A DNA stretch of 35,476 nucleotides from assembly GCA_955652395.1 (NCBI GenBank), contig CATPBJ010000034.1, positions 1-35,476 on the forward strand, written 5' to 3'. Position numbers and translations under genes: made by a program. The DNA comes from an uncultured Terriglobales bacterium (GTDB lineage Bacteria > Acidobacteriota > Terriglobia > Terriglobales > Acidobacteriaceae). Of this stretch, positions 29,552-35,476 are shown one piece after another. The notes under the pieces are model-generated. The model was not told where the DNA came from. It did not search any database and saw only the letters and a program-made list of their open reading frames with translations. Position 1 is the stretch's first letter, and every line of letters begins with the position of its first letter.

Positions 29552-30955
29552 ATGTTCAAGAAAATCCTGATCGCCAATCGCGGAGAGATTGCCCTGCGGG
29601 TCATCTGCGCCTGTAAAGAGCTGGGCATCCGCACGGTGGCGATTTACAGTGAGGCGGACCGCAACTCCCTGCACGTGCGTTTTGCCGACGAAGCTATCTG
29701 CATCGGCCCGCCGCAGTTGGCGCAGAGCTATCTCAACATCCCTTCGGTGATCAGCGCGGCGGAAATCGCCAACGTAGACGCCATCCATCCCGGCTACGGT
29801 CTGCTGGCGGAAAATGCCAACTTTGCGGAAGTCGCCGAGACCTGCAATATCAAGTTCATCGGTCCGCCTCCCGAAATCACCCGGCTGATGGGCGAAAAAG
29901 AAAAGGCCCGGGCGGCAATGAAGCGCGCGGGAGTTCCCATTCTCCCCGGCTCGGAAGGAATTCTGGCCAGCGACGGTGAGGCCATGGAGTGGGCCCGCCA
30001 GGTCGGGTTTCCCGTGATCATCAAGGCGTCGGCGGGCGGTGGCGGGCGCGGCATGCGCATCGTGCGGAGCGAACAAGAGCTTCCGGCCTTGTTTAAGGCG
30101 GCGTCATCCGAAGCCGCGGGGGCTTTCGGCAACGGCGATCTCTACATGGAAAAATTCGTGGAGCGGCCCCGCCACATTGAATTCCAGATCCTGGCCGACC
30201 AGTACGGCAACGTGGCCAGCCTGGGCGAGCGCGAGTGTTCTATCCAGCGCCGTCACCAGAAGCTGCTGGAGGAGTCGCCCTCTACCCAGGTGTCGCCCGA
30301 AATGCGCGACCAGATCGGGCAGGTGCTCTGCAAGACACTTTCCGACGTGGGCTATGTGAACGCGGGCACCATCGAGTTCCTGATGGATGAAGACCGCAAG
30401 CTCTATTTCATCGAGATGAACACGCGCATCCAGGTGGAGCATCCGGTCACGGAGATGGTCACAGACGTCGACCTGGTGAAGAGTCAGATCTTGCTGGCTG
30501 CGGGCGAGCGCCTGGAGAACGTGCTGCACGGCCCCATCCTGCATCGCGGACACGCCATCGAATGCCGCATCAATGCCGAGCATCCGGAGAAGTTCACGCC
30601 GTCGGCAGGCAGAATTACTACGTTCAATCCTCCGGGCGGTACCGGAGTCCGGATCGACACCGCTGCCTACGCGGAAGGCGTGATCCCGCCTTACTACGAC
30701 TCCCTGATTGCTAAGCTGATCGTGCGCGGCAAAGACCGCGCCGAAGCGGTTTCCCGCATGAGCCGCGCTCTCGAGATGTTCATCATCGAGGGTATTTACA
30801 CGACTATTCCGCTGCACCGCAGAATTCTCGCCGATCCCGATTTCCGCGCAGGGAGCGTGGACACCACGTTCATTGAAAGATTTCTGGCGCCCAGCAAGAC
30901 TGAGACGACGGCAGAGGGACCGAGGGGGAAGCGGGAAGTGGCCTCGAAAACGTAG
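29552..30955 (+). CDS. accC: Biotin carboxylase of acetyl-CoA carboxylase
   Basis: AccC carboxylates biotin on AccB with bicarbonate and ATP, the first step to malonyl-CoA. The 467-aa product has the N-terminal biotin-carboxylase domain ([17 protein letters not shown]), then the ATP-grasp domain with [14 protein letters not shown] (about 162-175), [15 protein letters not shown] and the catalytic stretch [16 protein letters not shown]. The C-terminal domain begins [11 protein letters not shown] and contains [13 protein letters not shown]. The last 15 residues are a non-conserved charged tail. It has no clear ribosome-binding site, and the region upstream is the MITE-like repeat, so expression may rely on the upstream transcript. 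Confidence 0.97.
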   Translation: MFKKILIANRGEIALRVICACKELGIRTVAIYSEADRNSLHVRFADEAICIGPPQLAQSYLNIPSVISAAEIANVDAIHPGYGLLAENANFAEVAETCNIKFIGPPPEITRLMGEKEKARAAMKRAGVPILPGSEGILASDGEAMEWARQVGFPVIIKASAGGGGRGMRIVRSEQELPALFKAASSEAAGAFGNGDLYMEKFVERPRHIEFQILADQYGNVASLGERECSIQRRHQKLLEESPSTQVSPEMRDQIGQVLCKTLSDVGYVNAGTIEFLMDEDRKLYFIEMNTRIQVEHPVTEMVTDVDLVKSQILLAAGERLENVLHGPILHRGHAIECRINAEHPEKFTPSAGRITTFNPPGGTGVRIDTAAYAEGVIPPYYDSLIAKLIVRGKDRAEAVSRMSRALEMFIIEGIYTTIPLHRRILADPDFRAGSVDTTFIERFLAPSKTETTAEGPRGKREVASKT

Positions 30956-30983
30956 GCTCGATGCAATCGTGCCACAGTTCCCG

Positions 30984-31095
30984 ATGGGAAGGGCGCGACT
31001 TCTGGCGTGCGTGCCGTGATTCCGGACGGGAACGGCACGACTTTAGTCGTGCCGTTAGGCCGAAAGGAGTCCGGCTTCAGCCGCTGCGGTTTGCT
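30984..31095. repeat. REP-like hairpin, GGCACGACTTTAGTCGTGCC family, copy 1
   Basis: AACGGCACGAC (31031-31041) and GTCGTGCCGTT (31046-31056) form a perfect 11-bp stem with a TTTA loop. Downstream is the associated segment CGGCTTCAGCCGCTGCGG and TTTGC (31072-31094). A degenerate copy of the left part (GATGGGAAGGGCGCGACTTC) lies at 30983-31002. It fills the gap between accC and thiE, where no gene is seen. It could serve as an accC 3' end. Confidence 0.75.
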
Positions 31096-31154
31096 TTTTC
31101 ATCCCGCAGCACGATTCTCGCGCAACCCCTACTCGTGACGCTTGTACGCATCCG

Positions 31155-31769
31155 ATGACCCTGCTACCTCGGCTTTACGCTATCCTCGACAGCTCCCACT
31201 TCCCGGATACCGAAGCTCTCTGCCGATCCGCCAGCGAACGGGTCGCGGGCGGAGTGACCCTACTGCAATATCGCAATAAATCCGGAAACGCGCGGCAAAC
31301 CCTGGAGCAATCCATCGAACTCAGGGGCCATCTGGGCACTTCCGTCAAACTAATCATGAACGACCGTGCGGACTTATGCCTGGCCGCCGGCTTCGATGGA
31401 GTCCACATCGGGCAGGACGACCTGTCGCCTGCTGGCGCAAGAGCAGTGATCGGAAAAAGTCTCTGGCTGGGCGTTTCCACCCACAATCCCGAACAACTCG
31501 CCGCTGCTGACAAGACTACGGCAGACTATCTCGCGATCGGACCAGTGTTCGCAACCGCAAGCAAGGCGAATCCCGACCCCATAATTGGCCTTGAGGGCGT
31601 GCGCCAGGCCAGAACGTTGACTCGCAAGCCCCTGGTGGCAATCGGCGGGATAACCCGTGAAAACTGTCGATCAGTCATCGAGGCTGGAGCGGACTCAGTC
31701 GCGGTGATATCCGACTTGATACGGGAGCCGCGCAAATCAGCAGAGGAATTTTTTCGGATATTGAGGTAA
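31155..31769 (+). CDS. thiE: Thiamine-phosphate synthase
   Basis: ThiE joins HMP-pyrophosphate and thiazole phosphate to make thiamine phosphate. It is a TIM barrel of 204 aa, normal for the family. Landmarks are GGVTLLQYRNKSGN (pyrimidine and diphosphate binding), LIMNDRADLCLAAGFDGVHIGQDDL, GVSTHNPEQLAAA, YLAIGPVFATASK and the phosphate-binding VAIGGITREN. It has no other thi gene beside it and no TPP riboswitch that I can see in the upstream gap. No clear ribosome-binding site. Confidence 0.95.
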   Translation: MTLLPRLYAILDSSHFPDTEALCRSASERVAGGVTLLQYRNKSGNARQTLEQSIELRGHLGTSVKLIMNDRADLCLAAGFDGVHIGQDDLSPAGARAVIGKSLWLGVSTHNPEQLAAADKTTADYLAIGPVFATASKANPDPIIGLEGVRQARTLTRKPLVAIGGITRENCRSVIEAGADSVAVISDLIREPRKSAEEFFRILR

Positions 31770-31786
31770 AGTCCCCATTAAGTTTG

Positions 31787-31840
31787 GCCGCCGAGGGCGA
31801 GACGCCCCTCGCGACAGCCGGCGGGATGCCGGCGCTGCAC
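31787..31840. repeat. REP-like element overlapping the region before the first permease
   Basis: GCCGCCGAGGGCGAG, then GCCCCTCGCGACAGCCGGC and GGGATGCCGGCGCTGC, share the GACAGCCGGCG...CCGGCGCT unit with the right arm of the element at 21618-21714. CGCCGGC-type dyads give a local stem (GCCGGCGGGATGCCGGC). The reading frame of the downstream permease stays open through it by chance. Confidence 0.7.
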
Positions 31841-31858
31841 CAAGCGATCAGGAGGGCT

Positions 31859-33439
31859 GTGAGTACCGAGACCAAGCGACCCACGCCAGCAGTTACCACT
31901 GACTGGGACCTCCACAGCCGACAAGATAAAGAACTCGTAAAGGGCCTGGGACTGACCAGCGCCACCATGCTGGTCATGGGTTCCATGATTGGCTCTGGCA
32001 TTTTTATTGTTTCCGCCGAAATCGCTCGCGAGGTCGAGTCACCGGCTTTGCTTATCGGGGCCTGGCTGGTGACGGGCTTCCTGACCATCGTCGGGGCCCT
32101 GAGCTACGGTGAACTGGCCGCCATGATGCCGCGTGCGGGCGGTCAATATGTCTACCTGCGGGAGGCGCTCGGGCCGCTCTGGGGATTTCTCTACGGCTGG
32201 ACGCTTTTTCTGGTGATCCAGACTGGAACTATTGCTGCGGTCGGCGTGGCCTTCGGCAAGTTTCTCGGCATTTTCTTCCCCTCGATTTCTTCCTCGAACT
32301 GGATCGTGCACTTCTGGAAAGTGCCTCCCATACATATCGGCCCCATGGTCCTGGGAAACATGGAAACCGGGCTGAGCACGCAGAACCTGGCCGCCATTCT
32401 GGTGGTGGCGGCGCTGTCGGTCATCAATATCTTCGGCCTGAAGACCGGCGCATTGATTCAAAACGTATTCACCTTCGCCAAGGTTTCCGCATTATTGGGT
32501 CTGGCGCTGCTGGGACTGTTGATCGGGCGCAATGCGCAGGCTCTCGCGGCAAATTTTCAGGGAAACTTCTGGCATAACGCCAGCCTGGGCGCGCAACACG
32601 CGGTGCAGGTGGGAGTGGGCGGTCCCACTGTGCTGGTGGGCACGCTGACCATTCTCGCGGTCGCGCAGGTGGGATCGCTCTTCTCCGCCGACGCCTGGAA
32701 CAACGTGACCTTTACCGCCGGCGAGGTGAAGAACCCCAGGCGCAATCTGCCCCTGTCGTTGGCCCTGGGCACCGGCGTGGTCATCGCGCTGTATGTTGCC
32801 TGCAATTTCATCTACCTGAACATCCTGCCGCTGGATGGCAATCCGGCGGGCGCGACCATCCTGGAGCGCGGTATTAAATACGCCACTGAAGACCGAGTGG
32901 GCACAGCGGTCATGTCCCAGATGCTGGGCGCTACGGGGGGAACGCTGATGGCCATTGCCATCATGCTTTCCACGTTCGGTTGCTGCAATGGCCTGATTCT
33001 GGCGGGCTCGCGCGTCTACTATGCCATGGCGAAGGACGGACTATTTTTCAAGAGCGTGGCCAAACTGCATCCCACCTACAAAACCCCGGCCGTCTCTCTC
33101 ATGGTGCAAATGGTGTGGACGTGCATCCTGTGTGTCTCCGGCAGTTACGGGCAACTGCTCGACTACATCATCTTCGCGGTGCTGGTTTTTTACATCCTTA
33201 CCATCTTTGGCTTATTCGTCCTGCGACGCACACGTCGGAACGTTGAACGCCCGTATCGGGCGGTTGGTTACCCGGTGCTTCCGGCAATTTATATTGTGAT
33301 GGCTTTATTTATCGATGTCGTACTATTACGCTACAAGCCGCAGTTCACGTGGCCGGGACTGATCATTGTGCTGCTGGGAATTCCGGTGTATTTCTTGTGG
33401 TCGCGGCGTTCCGGTGACGAAATCGCAGCTGGGTCTTAG
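31859..33439 (+). CDS. APC-superfamily amino-acid permease
   Basis: The 526-aa permease has about 12 membrane segments. The first helix holds the substrate-binding signature GSMIGSGIFIVSAEIA; others include LSYGELAAMMPRAGGQYVYL and AMAKDGLFFKSVAKLHP, typical of the APC/LAT-like group. I start it at GTG 31859, behind AGGAGG (31850-31855), although the spacing of three bases is short. The frame is open back to a TTG at 31784, but those extra 25 codons come from a REP-like repeat and have no family counterpart. The substrate cannot be told from sequence. A second permease of the same superfamily follows. Confidence 0.9.
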   Translation: MSTETKRPTPAVTTDWDLHSRQDKELVKGLGLTSATMLVMGSMIGSGIFIVSAEIAREVESPALLIGAWLVTGFLTIVGALSYGELAAMMPRAGGQYVYLREALGPLWGFLYGWTLFLVIQTGTIAAVGVAFGKFLGIFFPSISSSNWIVHFWKVPPIHIGPMVLGNMETGLSTQNLAAILVVAALSVINIFGLKTGALIQNVFTFAKVSALLGLALLGLLIGRNAQALAANFQGNFWHNASLGAQHAVQVGVGGPTVLVGTLTILAVAQVGSLFSADAWNNVTFTAGEVKNPRRNLPLSLALGTGVVIALYVACNFIYLNILPLDGNPAGATILERGIKYATEDRVGTAVMSQMLGATGGTLMAIAIMLSTFGCCNGLILAGSRVYYAMAKDGLFFKSVAKLHPTYKTPAVSLMVQMVWTCILCVSGSYGQLLDYIIFAVLVFYILTIFGLFVLRRTRRNVERPYRAVGYPVLPAIYIVMALFIDVVLLRYKPQFTWPGLIIVLLGIPVYFLWSRRSGDEIAAGS

Positions 33440-33469
33440 CAATTTCTGCGGCTTCGAATGGTTTTGGGA

Positions 33470-33552
33470 ACGGCAAGACCCGGGAAGGGCACGACTTCAG
33501 TCGTGGCGCAACTTTTGATAGTAGCGCCGCTTTTAAACCGCTGCGTTTGCTG
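33470..33552. repeat. REP-like hairpin, GGCACGACTTCAGTCGTG family, copy 2
   Basis: GGGAAGGGCACGACTTCAGT at 33482-33501 continues CGTGGCGC. It matches copy 1 near 31028 in order and spacing, and is followed by GCCGCTTTTAAACCGCTGCG (33525-33544), the counterpart of the second half of copy 1. The stem is CACGACT...AGTCGTG. It lies in the gap between the two permease genes. Confidence 0.75.
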
Positions 33553-33609
33553 TCTCGACCCGTAGCCCGTTAAGATCGCGAGTTTCAAGATCGAAGGAGA
33601 AACCAAGGG

Positions 33610-35208
33610 ATGGCAAATCTCTGGGCTAGAAAGCCGATGAAGATGCTCTTGGCGGAAGCCGGGGAGTCGGGCGAACGCAGCCTAAAGCGAACGCTCGGAC
33701 CCTTCCAACTTACCGCATTGGGAGTAGGCGCGGTCATCGGTGCCGGCATCTTTGTCCTATCAGGTCTGGGCGCGCACTATGCGGGGCCGGGCCTCATGCT
33801 CTCGTTTGTCCTGTCGGGAACGGGATGCGCCTTCGCGGCTCTTTGCTACGCGGAATTCGCCGCCATGATTCCCCTGGCCGGCAGCGCGTATACCTATGCT
33901 TACGCCACTCTGGGCGAGCTGTTTGCGTGGATTATCGGATGGGACCTCACCCTTGAATACGCCATGGGAGCGAGCACGGTGTCTTCCGGCTGGTCCAACC
34001 ACTTCATCGAACTTCTTGATATTTTCCATATCAAGATGCCGCTATGGTTGGCCTACGACCACTGGACGGGTTTGCGCGCCGCTGAAAATATTGTTGCCCG
34101 GCAGATGGCGCAGGCTTCGGATTCCTCCCTTCTCCCCGGCACTCAGGCTTTTCTCAATAAAGTATCCGACATTATAGCGGCGCAGTCTCCGCAACTCCTG
34201 CAGGCGGCGCACGACCGGTTGAATGCCCCCACAATTTTCGGAGTCGAGGTGGGCTGGAACATGCCGGCCTTCGTGATTGCCCTGATCATCACGGCCATAC
34301 TCGCCATCGGCATCAAAGAGAGCGCACGCTTTAACTCCACCATCGTCGTTATCAAGGTTTCGGTGGTGCTGTTCGTGATCGGTCTGGGCTTCCGTTACGT
34401 GAGCGCCACCAACTGGGGTGGAGACTGGAAGACGTTTGCGCCCATGGGATTTTCGGGCATCGGAGCAGGCGCGGCCTATATCTTCTTCGCCTACATCGGA
34501 TTTGATGCGGTCTCCACCACCGCCCAGGAAGCCAAGAACCCGCAGCGCGACTTACCTATTGGAATCATTGCTTCCCTGTTGGTTTGCACCGTGCTCTACA
34601 TTCTCGTGGCCTCGGTGCTCACCGGGATGGTGCCGTGGCGCGAAGTGAATATCGAAGCCCCGATCGCCCGAGCTTTCATGGATCGGGGATTGACCGGCGC
34701 CTCCCACATCATTACACTCGGCGCGCTAGCCGGACTGACCAGCGTAATGCTGGTCATGCTTTTGGGGCAGACTCGCGTTCTCTACTCCATGGCCAACGAT
34801 GGCCTGCTGCCCAGGAAATTCTTTGCCGACATTCATCCCAAATGGCGCACGCCCTGGAAAAACACCATTCTGGTGGGATTGCTAGCTGCCGTAGTGGGAA
34901 GTCTGGTGCCCATCGACGATATCGGGAAGATGGTGAACATTGGCACCTTGCTGGCATTCGTGATCGTTTGCATCGCAGTGATAATGCTGCGGCGGACAGA
35001 TCCAGATCAGCCGCGTCCTTTCCGGACACCTTGGGTGCCGGTGGTGCCCATTCTCGGCGTCCTCTTCAATGGCTACATGATGATCCGATTGGGTGGGATC
35101 AACTGGCTTCGCCTGATCATCTGGCTGGCCATCGGGCTGGTTGTGTATTTCACCTACGGCCAGAAGCACAGCAAAGTGCAAGCGCTGCCGGAGAACTCTG
35201 GAAAGTAG
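33610..35208 (+). CDS. Cationic-amino-acid-transporter-type permease (APC superfamily)
   Basis: The 532-aa permease is close to the CAT/YfnA-type group. The first helix motif is VIGAGIFVLSGLGAHYAGPG, followed by the conserved CYAEFAAMIPLAGSAYTYAYA and ELFAWIIGWDLTLEYAMG. Later come SFDAVSTTAQEAKNP-like (here FDAVSTTAQEAKNPQRDLP) and LLGQTRVLYSMANDGLLP. A soluble loop of about 60 residues (about 150-210) interrupts helices 3 and 5 and is longer than usual. Start ATG 33610 follows AAGGAG and a nearer AAGGG. It ends at a terminator. The substrate (cationic or neutral amino acids) is inferred from family only. Confidence 0.93.
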   Translation: MANLWARKPMKMLLAEAGESGERSLKRTLGPFQLTALGVGAVIGAGIFVLSGLGAHYAGPGLMLSFVLSGTGCAFAALCYAEFAAMIPLAGSAYTYAYATLGELFAWIIGWDLTLEYAMGASTVSSGWSNHFIELLDIFHIKMPLWLAYDHWTGLRAAENIVARQMAQASDSSLLPGTQAFLNKVSDIIAAQSPQLLQAAHDRLNAPTIFGVEVGWNMPAFVIALIITAILAIGIKESARFNSTIVVIKVSVVLFVIGLGFRYVSATNWGGDWKTFAPMGFSGIGAGAAYIFFAYIGFDAVSTTAQEAKNPQRDLPIGIIASLLVCTVLYILVASVLTGMVPWREVNIEAPIARAFMDRGLTGASHIITLGALAGLTSVMLVMLLGQTRVLYSMANDGLLPRKFFADIHPKWRTPWKNTILVGLLAAVVGSLVPIDDIGKMVNIGTLLAFVIVCIAVIMLRRTDPDQPRPFRTPWVPVVPILGVLFNGYMMIRLGGINWLRLIIWLAIGLVVYFTYGQKHSKVQALPENSGK

Positions 35209-35237
35209 AGAGCCGAGGTCGGAGACGGATGTTCGAA

Positions 35238-35275
35238 GGGCCTTCCGCACACCACGGAGGGCCGCTTTGTTTTAT
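35238..35275 (+). terminator. Rho-independent terminator after the second permease
   Basis: GGCCTTCCG (35239-35247) pairs with CGGAGGGCC (35255-35263), with one mismatch, around a 7-base loop. It is followed by the T-rich run CTTTGTTTTAT. It lies 30 bp after the permease stop. Confidence 0.8.
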
Positions 35276-35335
35276 AGTCGGTCATTGATGCTCGTCGATA
35301 GTCGAACTCGCGCCAAGCCTGGCTGGCGAATCGAA

Positions 35336-35350
35336 TAACGACCAACGACC
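35336..35350 (+). repeat. ACGACCAACGACC word before nnr
   Basis: TAACGACCAACGACC ends three bases before the nnr ATG. Its first 14 bases are identical to 10811-10824 before atpG. Both copies stand immediately upstream of a start codon. Confidence 0.6.
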
Positions 35351-35353
35351 AAT

Positions 35354-35476
35354 ATGAAAATCGTCACTGCTTCCGAAATGCGTGAAATTGACCGCGTCAC
35401 CAGCGAGCGTTTCGGCGTTCCATCGCTGACGCTGATGGAAAACGCAGGCGCGGCGGTGGCGACGTTTGTGGCAACA
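35354..35476 (+). CDS. nnr: NAD(P)H-hydrate epimerase (YjeF N-terminal domain), partial
   Basis: The first 41 codons of a gene cut by the window end. The translation MKIVTASEMREIDRVTSERFG, then VPSLTLMENAGAAVA, is the characteristic opening of YjeF_N proteins (cf. the T-x-x-E-M-x-x-x-D and MENAG motifs), which epimerise damaged NAD(P)HX. In most bacteria this domain is fused to the ADP/ATP-dependent NAD(P)HX dehydratase; whether that half is present lies beyond the window. Confidence 0.88.
   Translation, partial: MKIVTASEMREIDRVTSERFGVPSLTLMENAGAAVATFVAT

Noticed and set aside
31080-31154. TPP riboswitch before thiE
   Set aside because: I looked for the conserved CTGAGA and ACCTGA-type core and did not find it; the gap is occupied by a REP-like repeat.

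Overview
The window looks like chromosomal DNA of an acidobacterium (Acidobacteriota, probably the Koribacter/Terriglobia side). The grounds are an Oar-like TonB receptor with an N-terminal carboxypeptidase-regulatory domain, a high-GC gene set, an F1Fo ATP synthase operon that lacks the a and c genes, secreted proteins of a style common in that phylum, and many low-complexity repeats between genes. The taxonomic call is inference from gene content; there is no rRNA here to settle it.

Layout. 302-3784: outer-membrane TonB-dependent receptor with a textbook terminator. 3919-4638 (minus): PuuD-like membrane protein. 4978-6886: hfq and hflX, an RNA-chaperone/ribosome-GTPase pair behind a good promoter candidate. 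7256-13891: ATP synthase operon in the order b', b, delta, alpha, gamma, beta, epsilon (atpF', F, H, A, G, D, C), with a strong promoter candidate just upstream. 14128-19222: a minus-strand block with a broken ferritin-like gene, a secreted protein of unknown function, a secreted cupin-like protein, an isochorismatase-fold hydrolase, a transglutaminase-like protein and a HAD phosphatase (gph-like). 19385-21610: a fused E1 alpha/beta 2-oxoacid dehydrogenase. 22111-27537: a small HTH protein followed by pilMNOPQ, the inner-membrane alignment complex and secretin of type IV pili. 27660-30955: M24 aminopeptidase, then accB and accC (acetyl-CoA carboxylase). 31155-31769: thiE. 31859-35208: two APC-family amino-acid permeases. 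35354 to the end: the first 41 codons of nnr (NAD(P)HX epimerase).

How it works together. Most genes are housekeeping: energy conversion (atp), fatty-acid precursor synthesis (accBC), oxoacid oxidation with TPP as cofactor (E1, with thiE nearby), peptide and amino-acid scavenging (M24 peptidase, permeases, TonB receptor) and surface motility or adhesion (pil).

The least ordinary part is the intergenic DNA. Almost every long gap, including several inside the atp operon and the accB-accC gap, holds a hairpin or inverted repeat built from a short reiterated word. Several words recur at distant sites in the window, and some repeats supply stop codons or candidate start regions of genes. I see no phage, CRISPR array, transposase, toxin-antitoxin or defence system, no tRNA or rRNA, and no convincing new multi-gene system.
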